64,000 bases of DNA from Sulfurovum sp. UBA5198 (GTDB lineage: Bacteria; Campylobacterota; Campylobacteria; Campylobacterales; Sulfurovaceae), in contig DHVW01000016.1 in the NCBI GenBank assembly GCA_002412865.1, positions 1 to 64,000 of the forward strand, read 5' to 3'. A program made the position numbers and the translations under genes. This document shows positions 42,283 to 51,110 of the stretch, in pieces. The first letter of the stretch is position 1, and each line of letters begins with the position of its first letter. The notes under the pieces were generated by a model, which saw only the letters and a list, made by a program, of their open reading frames with translations, did not search any database and was not told the DNA's origin.

Positions 42283-42562
42283 AATAAATAATGAAACGGT
42301 AATATTTAGAATTAAAGGGCAACCAAAAGCAAGTAAAAGTGAATTTTGTGAGATTTATGGAGAAAATGCAATAAAAATTCGCATAAAAGCTCCAGCGGTT
42401 GAGGGTGCAGCTAACGAAGAGCTGTTAAAATTCGTATCAAAGTCTTTTAAAATACCAAAAAGTAGTATAATACTAAAAAGCGGTGATACAAGTAAAATCA
42501 AAGTGATAGAGTTTCCTTTGAGTGAAAAATTTAATGAATGGATAAAGATAAATGGCTACTGA
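42272..42562 (+). CDS. DUF167/YggU-family protein
   Basis: 96 residues. The motif KAPAVEGAANEELLKFVS and the ILKSGDTSKIKVIE end define the YggU/DUF167 fold. The function is unknown. It is embedded in the waaA-rluA stretch with overlaps on both sides (11 nt each). Confidence 0.88.
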   Translation: MFYKINNETVIFRIKGQPKASKSEFCEIYGENAIKIRIKAPAVEGAANEELLKFVSKSFKIPKSSIILKSGDTSKIKVIEFPLSEKFNEWIKINGY

Positions 42563-43292
42563 AAAAGCGTACAAACTACTGGCACAACAAAAAGATATAT
42601 CTAACAAAAAAGCAAAAGAACTTATGGACAAAGGACTTGTGTATGTTGGAGATAAAAAAATAAAAATAGCTAGAGCTGACATAGCTGATGACACTAAATT
42701 TAGAGTGGAGACACCTGCTGATGTTAGAGTGATATTCGAAGATGATTATATACTAGCAATCAATAAACCAGCTTTCTTGGATAGTTATGACATTGCTGAT
42801 ACTATTTTTAGTGCTAAATTACTTCATAGACTAGATAGAGAGACAAGTGGAGTCCTTTTGTTTGGCAAAGATGATGCATGGAGCGAAAAAGCTATTGAGG
42901 CTTTTAGACAACGAAAAGTAACCAAAGAGTATATCGCGTGGGTAGAGGGAATTGTTTATGAAGAGACAGAGATAGAAGCCCCAATAGCAACTCATAAGCA
43001 TAATGGAAAAGCGTTTTCTAAGGTAGACGAACTAAAAGGTAAGCCAGCTAAAACAACCATAAAGCCAATAGAGATACAAGGCAAAAAGAGCAAGATTGAT
43101 ATAATAATTAGTACAGGACGAACCCATCAAATACGCGTTCACCTAGCACATATTGGAAGACCTGTTGTGGGTGATAGTTTTTATGGAAGTCGTACTGAAG
43201 CTAAAAGAATTCTTCTTCATGCCTCAAGAGTTGAGATATTAGGATATGATATCAAGGCACCTGAGCCAAATGATATTTTGAGATACAAATAA
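42552..43292 (+). CDS. RluA-family pseudouridine synthase with S4 domain
   Basis: 246 residues. A short S4-like RNA-binding N-terminus (about 10-55) is followed by the catalytic domain with the Asp in LLHRLDRETSGVLLFGK and the TGRTHQIRVHLAHIGRPVVGD segment. It isomerises uridine in rRNA or tRNA; the position is unknown. The corresponding Helicobacter gene HP0956 lies in the same neighbourhood. Confidence 0.9.
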   Translation: MATEKAYKLLAQQKDISNKKAKELMDKGLVYVGDKKIKIARADIADDTKFRVETPADVRVIFEDDYILAINKPAFLDSYDIADTIFSAKLLHRLDRETSGVLLFGKDDAWSEKAIEAFRQRKVTKEYIAWVEGIVYEETEIEAPIATHKHNGKAFSKVDELKGKPAKTTIKPIEIQGKKSKIDIIISTGRTHQIRVHLAHIGRPVVGDSFYGSRTEAKRILLHASRVEILGYDIKAPEPNDILRYK

Positions 43293-43294
43293 TA

Positions 43295-44071
43295 TCAATC
43301 TTTTATTCTAAAGAAGCTACTACCGCTTCCACTAAAAAGATAATCTTTTGGTGCAATATTTGCTAATGTTGGATATGTGATTAAGGCAGCACGATATAGA
43401 TCATTCAGCTCTGACGCATCATTATTAGCCTCTTCTATTATCGCTACTGAACTCATTTTTTGCCAGTGAATATATTTATATGGCATAATTGACGATAGTA
43501 AATTTTCTTTAAAAATCTTGTATACTAAAGCAGTATCACATCCCATATCTGGGAAAAATAGCTCAATATTTAGTGGCTCTTCATCAAAATGTTCTATAAT
43601 ATCACCATATCCACTTACATTTGCTGATGGATAGTTGTAAACAAAAAATGGAACATCAGCACCAATAGAACTACCAATTTTTGCCAACTTCTCAACGCTG
43701 ATACCAAGGTTGCACACCTCATTTGCTAGCCTTAGGAATGCACCAGCGTTACTGCTGCCACCACCTAGTCCAGCCATAGTTGGAATTTGTTTATCAACAA
43801 CAACTTTGTGATTATAAAAAAACTCTAATAATTCAAGATTACCACTATAGTCGCTCAAAGCAACAAAAGCTTTATAGATAGTATTGTTTTTAAGCTCAAC
43901 ACTATCAAACCCTTCAAGAGTGAAAGAGTCACATTTGCTTGGTATGAATGAAATAGTATCATACAAATTCTCAACTCTCATAAATCTAGAATTCAGAGTA
44001 TGATAACCATCCTTGTGACCTGTTATTTTGAGATAAATATTTACTTTTGCGTTCGCCTTGATACTATACAT
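43295..44071 (-). CDS. ispE: 4-diphosphocytidyl-2-C-methyl-D-erythritol kinase
   Basis: 258 residues of the GHMP kinase family: KANAKVNIYLKITG near the start, the ATP loop PTMAGLGGGSSNAGAFL and the LFSGSGSSFF end. It acts in the non-mevalonate isoprenoid pathway. AAGGAG lies before the ATG. Its start overlaps the end of truB by 31 nt. Confidence 0.94.
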   Translation of the reverse strand: MYSIKANAKVNIYLKITGHKDGYHTLNSRFMRVENLYDTISFIPSKCDSFTLEGFDSVELKNNTIYKAFVALSDYSGNLELLEFFYNHKVVVDKQIPTMAGLGGGSSNAGAFLRLANEVCNLGISVEKLAKIGSSIGADVPFFVYNYPSANVSGYGDIIEHFDEEPLNIELFFPDMGCDTALVYKIFKENLLSSIMPYKYIHWQKMSSVAIIEEANNDASELNDLYRAALITYPTLANIAPKDYLFSGSGSSFFRIKD

Positions 44072-44901
44072 TCATCTCCTTTATGTAGTGGCATTCTATT
44101 TATTTTGTAGGTTATTTCTGAATTTATCACATCAATTATTGAGAAGAAATTTGGCGTTATTACTAGATATTTGCCATCATCTTTGTACTTAAAATTCTCA
44201 ATAGATAGTTTTTTGCCTAGTTCTACATCATTTATATCACCAAAATATTCATTATGTGTAAGTGATATAAAATCTAGTGGATCTAGTGCTATTTCATTCT
44301 CAAATCTAAATTTACCTTCATTTACTCTAGTTAGACTAGATAATATACCATCACAACCTAGTTTGCTTGCGATCTCATATCCTAAAGAGCGAATATATGT
44401 ACCTTCACTTACTGTTGCTTCGAAATGAACAAATGGGTGGTTATAATTAAGTAGTGAAATATTATAAATAGTCGATGTGATATGTTTCAGCTCTGTCTGT
44501 TTACCGTTTCTGGCATTTTTGTATGCAGCTACTCCATCTATTTTTTTTGCACAAAATTGAGGTGGATAGTAGCTAAACATGCCTTTAAAACTTTGTAGAA
44601 CTTCACTAATATACTCTTGCTTAAATAGTGCAATATTGGTCATCTTTTCTACTTTTTCTATATCCAAAGTGGGTGATGATGCGCCTAGCCAAAGTGTTGC
44701 TTTATATGTTTTTGGAGTTTTGTCTAGATAATTAAATAGTTTAGTATATTGACCCGTTGCTACAATCAGACATCCAGTTGCAAATGGGTCTAGAGTGCCA
44801 GAAAAACCTACTTTTTTGGTGTTATATTTCCATTTCATGCGACCCATATAGCCATTTGATGAGCGAAATATAGGCTTGTTTACTACAAATAATCTATTCA
44901 A
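44041..44901 (-). CDS. truB: tRNA pseudouridine-55 synthase
   Basis: 286 residues starting at TTG, 3 nt after the uvrD stop. The catalytic Asp is in KVGFSGTLDPFATGCLIVATG, and the YKATLWLG and GTYIRSLGYEIA motifs are present. It forms pseudouridine 55 in the T-loop of tRNAs. It belongs to the uvrD-truB-ispE operon. Confidence 0.92.
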   Translation of the reverse strand: MNRLFVVNKPIFRSSNGYMGRMKWKYNTKKVGFSGTLDPFATGCLIVATGQYTKLFNYLDKTPKTYKATLWLGASSPTLDIEKVEKMTNIALFKQEYISEVLQSFKGMFSYYPPQFCAKKIDGVAAYKNARNGKQTELKHITSTIYNISLLNYNHPFVHFEATVSEGTYIRSLGYEIASKLGCDGILSSLTRVNEGKFRFENEIALDPLDFISLTHNEYFGDINDVELGKKLSIENFKYKDDGKYLVITPNFFSIIDVINSEITYKINRMPLHKGDECIVSRRTQK

Positions 44902-44904
44902 ATT

Positions 44905-46980
44905 TTATATCTTCTCTACAAATGAGCTTAGTATCTCTTTTCTATTTCCACCAAAGTTAATTGCCAATTTAAACTCCTTGCCACTACTCACTACACTCTC
45001 TAGGCGACCGATACCAAATATTTTGTGTTTGACTAAATCACCTTTTTTAAATGCTGTACTTTTAGTTATTTTTAGAGATGTACTTTTAACTATGCCGGCT
45101 TCACCAAGAAACCTACTCTTATCAAGCTGTTTTCTCTTGCCTTTATAAAATCTACTATCCACATAGCACATTGTCAAATCTGATTTTGCCCTCGTTATAG
45201 CTACATAGCCAAGCCTTCGCTCCTCTTCCATATTGCACTCATCTCCCAGTAGTGGGAAAAACTCCTCCTCAAGCCCAATAACAAATAAATGCTCAAATTC
45301 CAAACCTTTGGAGGCGTGAATGCTCATGATAGTGATACCATTCTCTTCTACTTGGTCTTGTTCACTTTGCAGTGATATATCATTTAGGAATTCATCTATT
45401 TGCAATTCGCTATTTCTCTCTACACTTTCGTTGAAATATCCATAAAACTCATCAATATTTTGGATTTTATCTGACCCATCAGGTAAGGAACGGTAATGTT
45501 CTTTGAGTTTTATAATGTTTTCAAAAAGCATTATAAATGAGTATAGTCCATTTGTATTTATCTCATCACGAAGTATATTAATATTTTCCATAAGTTCCAA
45601 AAGTGCACCATAAGCTTTTTTGCCAATAAGCGAGAGCAAAGTATTGTTTTGACTACTTGCTAATCCATAAATAGAACTTTTTTGCTCAAAGGCAAATTTT
45701 TGTATTTTTTCTATAGATGTTTTACCTATGCCCCTTTTTGGTTTATTGATAATTCTAAGTAGTGAAAAGTCATCATTTGGATTGGATAGTACTCTAAAAT
45801 ATGAGATTATGTCTTTTATCTCTGAGCGTTCGTAAAATCTCATTCCACCAATTAGCTTAAAGTTCAAATTTGCTTTAATAAACCCTTCTTCCAATGACCT
45901 AGATAAGGCATTTATGCGGTATAAAACAGCAATTTCAGCAGGATTAACACCAGTAGCGAGAAGTTCTTTTATCTCCAGAGCAATAGCACTAGATTCATGC
46001 GACTCATCAACTGAGTGTTTTAGTTTGATAGCTATACCATTCCCCTTGTGGCTTATTAGTTTCTTTCCAAGACGGGTCTTGTTATGCTCTATTAGTGTAT
46101 TGGCTGCTTCAAGTATCTGATTTGTTGATCGGTAATTTGTCTCCAGCTTGACTGTTCTTGTATTGTGAAAAAGCTTTGCAAAGTCTAAAATATTACGAAT
46201 ATTTGCACCCCTCCACCCATAAATACTCTGGTCATCATCTCCTACTACACATAGATTATTATGCTCACTAGCTAGGTGACTAAGTAGTTTGAATTGTAAT
46301 TCATTTGTATCTTGATACTCATCTACCATTATGTATTGATATCTATGGCTGGTCTCCGTTCTTAGGTCAGGATTTTTATCAAGTATTTCATATGTTAACA
46401 TTAGTAAATCATCAAAATCCACTAGATTATTTTCAGTTATATTAGCTTGATATGCTGTGTATATGGTAGCTATATTTTTGTACTCATTTGCTCCAGCTTG
46501 TGTTGCCACAAACTCAGGAGTTAGTAGTGAATTTTTATATTTAGATATTTCACTAGCTAAAAATCCACTATTTAGTTCAATTTTTAAATCTTTAGCAATT
46601 GATTTCAGAAGTTTTTTCTTGTCATCACTATCTATAATGACAAAATTATTTTTTCTACCCAATTTTTCTATGTTGAATTTTAAAAATAACAAACCAAACT
46701 TATGGAAAGTACACAAAAGAGGAGGATAAGAGTTGCTATGACCTATTAAATCTAAAGCCCTTTCACGCATAGTAGCGGCAGCTTTATTTGTAAAAGTAAG
46801 TGTTAGTGTATTTGCTGGGTCTATACCTACTTCTTTTATGAGATACGCAAGTCTTGCCGTGAGTGTTTTGGTTTTGCCACTACCAGCACCTGCAAGTATA
46901 AGTTGAGGCCCATCAATATGTAGTGCAGCTTGTCGTTGCTCATCGTTTAAATCATTTAAAAGTTCATTCATATCACACAT
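44905..46980 (-). CDS. uvrD: UvrD/Rep-type superfamily I DNA helicase
   Basis: 691 residues. Helicase motifs in order: Q motif LNDEQRQAA, Walker A GAGSGKTKTLTARLAY, motif II VDEYQDTNELQ, motif III GDDDQSIYGWRGA, motif IV LETNYRST, and motif VI YVAITRAKSDL. It unwinds DNA 3'-5' in repair. The start could also be the second ATG (46971), 9 nt in. It is divergent from the LysR gene across 148 nt. Confidence 0.93.
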   Translation of the reverse strand: MCDMNELLNDLNDEQRQAALHIDGPQLILAGAGSGKTKTLTARLAYLIKEVGIDPANTLTLTFTNKAAATMRERALDLIGHSNSYPPLLCTFHKFGLLFLKFNIEKLGRKNNFVIIDSDDKKKLLKSIAKDLKIELNSGFLASEISKYKNSLLTPEFVATQAGANEYKNIATIYTAYQANITENNLVDFDDLLMLTYEILDKNPDLRTETSHRYQYIMVDEYQDTNELQFKLLSHLASEHNNLCVVGDDDQSIYGWRGANIRNILDFAKLFHNTRTVKLETNYRSTNQILEAANTLIEHNKTRLGKKLISHKGNGIAIKLKHSVDESHESSAIALEIKELLATGVNPAEIAVLYRINALSRSLEEGFIKANLNFKLIGGMRFYERSEIKDIISYFRVLSNPNDDFSLLRIINKPKRGIGKTSIEKIQKFAFEQKSSIYGLASSQNNTLLSLIGKKAYGALLELMENINILRDEINTNGLYSFIMLFENIIKLKEHYRSLPDGSDKIQNIDEFYGYFNESVERNSELQIDEFLNDISLQSEQDQVEENGITIMSIHASKGLEFEHLFVIGLEEEFFPLLGDECNMEEERRLGYVAITRAKSDLTMCYVDSRFYKGKRKQLDKSRFLGEAGIVKSTSLKITKSTAFKKGDLVKHKIFGIGRLESVVSSGKEFKLAINFGGNRKEILSSFVEKI

Positions 46981-47056
46981 TTCCCAACTATTTATACTCT
47001 TATTATATCTTTTAAATAGTTAAAATATTAGGTGAAGCAAATATAATAATAGAATA

Positions 47057-47069
47057 TGATAAATTATCA
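47057..47069. promoter_or_regulatory. Candidate LysR-type regulator binding site (T-N11-A)
   Basis: TGATAA-A-TTATCA, a perfect 6-bp dyad with the T-N11-A form typical of LysR regulators, lies 60 nt upstream of the lysR-family ATG in the divergent gap to uvrD. Confidence 0.45.
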
Positions 47070-47081
47070 GTTTAAATATGC

Positions 47082-47103
47082 TATAATATAACATTATATT
47101 ATA
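47082..47103. promoter_or_regulatory. 22-bp AT palindrome overlapping the LysR-gene promoter
   Basis: TATAATATAA and TTATATTATA are perfect inverted 10-mers around CA. The left arm also reads as a TATAAT -10 box, so a bound protein would block the promoter. Confidence 0.4.
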
Positions 47104-47128
47104 TAGTCACAGAAGCATAGGAGAATAA

Positions 47129-48031
47129 ATGCTAAAAGATTTTACAAAAATTGAAACATTTTTAACTACTGTTAGGGAGAGAAGCTTTTCAAAAGCATCA
47201 GCTAAAATAGGTATTTCTCAACCAGCAGTAACACAGCAAATAAAATATTTAGAAAAACATTTAGGTGCTACCATTTTAGAGCGTAAAAAAAATGGTATTA
47301 GACTAACAGCAGAAGGTGAAGAGTTTTATAAAATAGTATCAAGACTAGAAAAGCATCTTAATGAAGCTGAACTTGATATTATAAGAATTCTAAATAAAAA
47401 AACTACATTCAGGCTTGGAGCATCATTCACAATAGGAACATATGTTATACCTGGAGAATGCTTAAATAAACTTAGTGAAATTATAAGCAATGATATTACA
47501 CTTGATGTTGCATTAAGTCAAGATATAGTATCACGATTGAAAGATAGAAAACTAGATGTTGGCTTGATTGAGTCACAGATTTTAGATAATGATCTTATTT
47601 ACAGAGAGTGGATAGAAGACGAACTTGTAATTGTAAGCAATGTTCCTATACCGAAAATGTTAAAAACAGAAGACTTATATGATTTTTCATGGATTTGTAG
47701 AGAAGAGAGCAGTCATACGCGAAAAATTGTCGCCGAGGTATTTAGCGAACTTGGCGTATCGTGTAAAAGTTTTAAAGTTCTTAGTGAGGTTAGCAATACA
47801 ACTGCCGTGTTGCAATCTATTAAAAAAAGCAAGAAAGACCCATTAAATCCTGTTGTTTCAGTTATATCCAAATATGCAATCGCAGATGAAGTGGCAGAAG
47901 GTACACTATTTGAAGCAAGAATCATGGGATATGAAATGAGTAGAAAATTCTATATTGCATATAATAAAGAAAATAAGCACAACACATATATTGATACAAT
48001 TGTGAACTATATTCTAGATGGTAAATGCTAG
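47129..48031 (+). CDS. LysR-family transcriptional regulator
   Basis: 300 residues. The N-terminal winged helix-turn-helix has FLTTVRERSFSKASAKIGISQPAVTQQI-type spacing (ERSFSKASAKIGISQPAVTQ). The effector domain starts near residue 90 (FRLGASFTIGTYVIP). AGGAG lies upstream of the ATG. In many Campylobacterota a CysB/CbbR-like member of this size occurs, but the effector and targets here are unknown. The gene is flanked by a divergent helicase gene and a convergent gene, so an autoregulated single gene is likely. Confidence 0.88.
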   Translation: MLKDFTKIETFLTTVRERSFSKASAKIGISQPAVTQQIKYLEKHLGATILERKKNGIRLTAEGEEFYKIVSRLEKHLNEAELDIIRILNKKTTFRLGASFTIGTYVIPGECLNKLSEIISNDITLDVALSQDIVSRLKDRKLDVGLIESQILDNDLIYREWIEDELVIVSNVPIPKMLKTEDLYDFSWICREESSHTRKIVAEVFSELGVSCKSFKVLSEVSNTTAVLQSIKKSKKDPLNPVVSVISKYAIADEVAEGTLFEARIMGYEMSRKFYIAYNKENKHNTYIDTIVNYILDGKC

Positions 48032-48046
48032 AACATAAAACTAATT

Positions 48047-48514
48047 TTAGCGTTTTCTCTTTTTTAGAAGATGTTGATTGTTTGGATTACTAAGTAGTGC
48101 TTCCATTGAGCTGTCTGATTTCTTCTCTACGATATCAACTTTTTCTATCTCCTCTTCGTCTTGAGGAGTGAAGTTAAGAGCTATTGGTATTTCACCTACA
48201 AATATTTGAGCTATTGCAAGAATTGGCACAATGACAGTAGTACCAATATTTTCTGAGCCAAACCCAGCACCGAACTGAAACTCTTCTTCAGTAAGCATAG
48301 CACTCTCAAAACTATAATTACTAATATCAAATAGCACCATATCGCCCATAGTATCAGTTATACGACTTGATAATTCAGGTTCAAAAGATACACTCTCTTT
48401 GTGACATAATATACGAAACTCTATATTGTTATCAAGCAATGCACTAATCATATTCCACATATGTTCCATCATGATTGAGCCGTATATCGGTAGCTTAAAT
48501 AATTTACTTTGCAT
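48047..48514 (-). CDS. Hypothetical cytoplasmic protein at the end of the gdhA-pyrC run
   Basis: 155 residues, no signal peptide. The N-terminal 115 residues look like a compact alpha/beta domain (SIMMEHMWNMISALLDNNIEFRIL-like helix; IVPILAIAQIFVG). The C-terminal 40 residues are charged and end in KKRKR. The function is unknown. It starts 1 nt before the end of the PabC-like gene, so it is part of the same transcript. Confidence 0.65.
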   Translation of the reverse strand: MQSKLFKLPIYGSIMMEHMWNMISALLDNNIEFRILCHKESVSFEPELSSRITDTMGDMVLFDISNYSFESAMLTEEEFQFGAGFGSENIGTTVIVPILAIAQIFVGEIPIALNFTPQDEEEIEKVDIVEKKSDSSMEALLSNPNNQHLLKKRKR

Positions 48515-49090
48515 TTATACCCCTTTGATTGTAAAATCTTTTATTTCATGAAACCCTATCATAGCATTCATAATAGCTAAGCGTTTAAATTTTGATATAT
48601 CATTAGTTTTAATATCTTTTTCCACCAAAAATTTACTTTCCAAAAGCCTAGCTCTTGTCGTTCCTAACAATAAAGGAATTTTTGGTGTTATCCATTGATT
48701 ACCATCAAAAAATGCTATATTGGCTATAGTAGTATCACATACAAGCCCATTCTTTGAGAGAATAATATCATCAAATTCATTATATTCTTTTAATAAGTTA
48801 TTAAAATAATCCCTGTTGCTATATTTATAGCTATAGTCAACTTTGGTGTCTATTATAATAAAATCTTTGAACTCTTTTTGCTTGTATGGAAAATATTCTA
48901 TGGAAATTATATCGTCCCTATATGTAATTTTACATCTAAGCAGTTTATCACTTGGAGCATTTATAACTGAAGCCAAATCAATTTTATTACCTAAGCCAAA
49001 AAGCTCACTTCTGCTTTTATCAAATCTGTCTTGATGATACTCAATATTTTGAGCTACACCGTCTATGATTTTGATAGTCTCAAATAGCAA
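48515..49090 (-). CDS. PabC-like class IV aminotransferase (aminodeoxychorismate lyase candidate)
   Basis: 191 residues, short for the fold (usually 250-290). HQDRFDKSRSELFG is near the start, and the candidate PLP Lys is in YSYKYSNRDYFN. The DIILSKNGLVCDTTIANIAFFD segment matches the class IV core. It would release p-aminobenzoate from aminodeoxychorismate for folate synthesis. It lies 2 nt after the carbonic anhydrase gene. Its short length makes the assignment moderate. Confidence 0.75.
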   Translation of the reverse strand: MLFETIKIIDGVAQNIEYHQDRFDKSRSELFGLGNKIDLASVINAPSDKLLRCKITYRDDIISIEYFPYKQKEFKDFIIIDTKVDYSYKYSNRDYFNNLLKEYNEFDDIILSKNGLVCDTTIANIAFFDGNQWITPKIPLLLGTTRARLLESKFLVEKDIKTNDISKFKRLAIMNAMIGFHEIKDFTIKGV

Positions 49091-49092
49091 TT

Positions 49093-49746
49093 TTAATCTT
49101 TTTGTAGAGGCATAAAAGAGCTATTTTCATCATCATAGCTTGATATAACTCCAGTTGTAATATCATAAAACCAACCATGCAAAAATAATTTACCTTCATC
49201 AACTCGTTTTTTGACTATCGGATATGTCATAATATTGTCCAGCTGAAATAGTACTGAAACTTGCTCAGTAAAAGCAATCTGCTCATCTTTTGTAGCTTTT
49301 GGCATAACGGATATAGTGTAATCTTTAGCCTCATTGCCAAGTTCAAGCCATTTGATTGTGTGCATTACATCTTGATTCATAGGTATATGTTTGAACAAAG
49401 AGTGAATAGCCCCACAATGCGAATGCCCACAAATTATAATATCACTTATTTCCAATACGCCAACAGCATATTCAATGGCAGCAGCTGTGGCATGGAACTC
49501 TTCATCTGGCTTAAATGGAGCTACAAAGTTACCAATATTTCTCACTATAAATAGATCCCCTGGGTTACTACCTGTGATAATCTCTGGTCCAACTCTACTG
49601 TCGCTACAACCAATAAAAAGTGCTTTTGGAGTTTGACCATTTTCTACAAGAGTTTTAAATCTTTTTTCGTTTTGTTTAAAATTTTGCTCTTGAAACTTAT
49701 GATGACCACTGGCTAGTGATTTGATATTATTATTCTCTTTATTCAT
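49093..49746 (-). CDS. Beta-class carbonic anhydrase
   Basis: 217 residues. Zinc ligands and the Asp/Arg dyad are visible: FIGCSDSRVGPEI and ICGHSHCGAIHSLF. It interconverts CO2 and bicarbonate in the cytoplasm, supplying bicarbonate for carboxylases and CO2 fixation. It overlaps the end of pyrC by 8 nt. Confidence 0.94.
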   Translation of the reverse strand: MNKENNNIKSLASGHHKFQEQNFKQNEKRFKTLVENGQTPKALFIGCSDSRVGPEIITGSNPGDLFIVRNIGNFVAPFKPDEEFHATAAAIEYAVGVLEISDIIICGHSHCGAIHSLFKHIPMNQDVMHTIKWLELGNEAKDYTISVMPKATKDEQIAFTEQVSVLFQLDNIMTYPIVKKRVDEGKLFLHGWFYDITTGVISSYDDENSSFMPLQKD

Positions 49747-50761
49747 GGCTACTCTTTGTGATATTTTTCACACTCCATGATAGCTCTTCATTTGCAAACA
49801 TGGGTACAACACCCCCATAATTAGCTGGTACTTTCATCGTGGATTTTTCTAATGTTATTATCTTATTCGGTGGCGTTACACCATATATTTTAATGGCATT
49901 ATCACTTATGAATTTTTGTAAGTTTTCTAATTTTCCATGTTTCTCAAAAAGCTCAACTAATGCAATTAGTGCAATAGGTGAAGTAAATACCCCAGCAGCA
50001 CATCCACATGACTCTTTGGCGTGCTGTGGATGTGGAGCAGAGTCGCTTCCAAAGCAGACTTTTGGGTGAGCTTCAAGAGCAACCCTTAGTAGTGCATCTC
50101 TATCAACTGGTCTTTTGGCAATTGGTTTACAAAATAGATGAGGCTTGAGCATTCCACCAGCCACATCATCAAGAGTAATAAGCAGATGATGCAAGGTAAT
50201 AGTTGCATATAGATTCTCAAACCTATCTAATGCACCCACACTTTCTTTCGTGCTTATGTGTTCCATTATTATCTTTAATTTTGGAAATGCAGTGGCTAAT
50301 TTTTCATATATTGATACAAACTCAGCCTCTCTATCCATCACAAATCCATTAGTCTCGCCATGCACACACAAAGGCAAACCAAGCTCACTCATAGCTTCAA
50401 GTGAAGGTCGCATAGTCTCTATATCAAACCCACTCACTCCACCCTCGCTATTGGTGGTAATTCCAGCTGGATATAGTTTTATAGCAGTTAGTTCCGAACC
50501 GAAACTTTTTAGGAATTTATAATCGTATGTTGGTTTATAAAAAAGTGTCATATATGGCATAAAACTACTGTCGCCAGTAGCCTCATTTATTCTATTTTTA
50601 TAAGCTATTAATTCACCAAGTGTAGTTACTGGCGGCACTAAATTTGGCATCACAATAGCACCACTAAATGTATCGCTACTGCATGTCGCAATATTTTTTA
50701 GCATATCACCGTCACGCAGATGCAGATGCATATCAAGTGGACTTGTGAGCGTTATAGTCAT
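49739..50761 (-). CDS. pyrC: Dihydroorotase
   Basis: 340 residues of the class II (E. coli PyrC) type. Metal ligands HLHLRDGDML, the carboxylated Lys in AIKLYPAG, HGE, EHIS and FGSDSAPHPQHAKE are all present. It closes the dihydroorotate ring in pyrimidine synthesis. Its start lies inside the 3' end of yidD (29-nt overlap). Confidence 0.95.
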   Translation of the reverse strand: MTITLTSPLDMHLHLRDGDMLKNIATCSSDTFSGAIVMPNLVPPVTTLGELIAYKNRINEATGDSSFMPYMTLFYKPTYDYKFLKSFGSELTAIKLYPAGITTNSEGGVSGFDIETMRPSLEAMSELGLPLCVHGETNGFVMDREAEFVSIYEKLATAFPKLKIIMEHISTKESVGALDRFENLYATITLHHLLITLDDVAGGMLKPHLFCKPIAKRPVDRDALLRVALEAHPKVCFGSDSAPHPQHAKESCGCAAGVFTSPIALIALVELFEKHGKLENLQKFISDNAIKIYGVTPPNKIITLEKSTMKVPANYGGVVPMFANEELSWSVKNITKSSHE

Positions 50762-51095
50762 GGAAATCCTTTATTACGAAGTAGCGGTTTGTGCTTTTTG
50801 GGACAAACCAGTATATTATTTCTATTTTGCCATAATTATTATTAATATTTGGCTTGATATATGACGCACGCACTGGCTTATATGTCACAACTGGGTAATC
50901 TATACCACCATTAAAAAGCTGGTTGCAACGCAATATTCGTATTGCAGAGTTGAATGTTGCACTAAGTGGATTGGTTGTGTCAAATTGCCACTTTGCATAT
51001 TCTGAGCAGGTAGGATAATATCTGCAACTAGCTGGAGTTAAACGAGAGAGATATTGATAGGCTTTTATTGGGGTTGTAAAAAACTTTTTAATCAT
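50733..51095 (-). CDS. yidD: YidD, membrane protein insertion efficiency factor
   Basis: 120 residues. The signature SRLTPASCRYYPTCSEYA is present, preceded by an amphipathic start (KKFFTTPIKAYQYL). The C-terminal about 40 residues exceed the usual YidD length and overlap pyrC. YidD assists YidC, but here it is separated from rnpA/yidC. It lies 15 nt downstream of gdhA. Confidence 0.88.
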   Translation of the reverse strand: MIKKFFTTPIKAYQYLSRLTPASCRYYPTCSEYAKWQFDTTNPLSATFNSAIRILRCNQLFNGGIDYPVVTYKPVRASYIKPNINNNYGKIEIIYWFVPKSTNRYFVIKDFHDYNAHKST

Positions 51096-51110
51096 AACGC
51101 TATTATAACA

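Noticed and set aside
43295..44901. 31-nt overlap of truB and ispE as evidence of a gene fusion or frameshift
   Set aside because: Both proteins have complete termini and ispE has its own strong RBS; this is an ordinary operon overlap.
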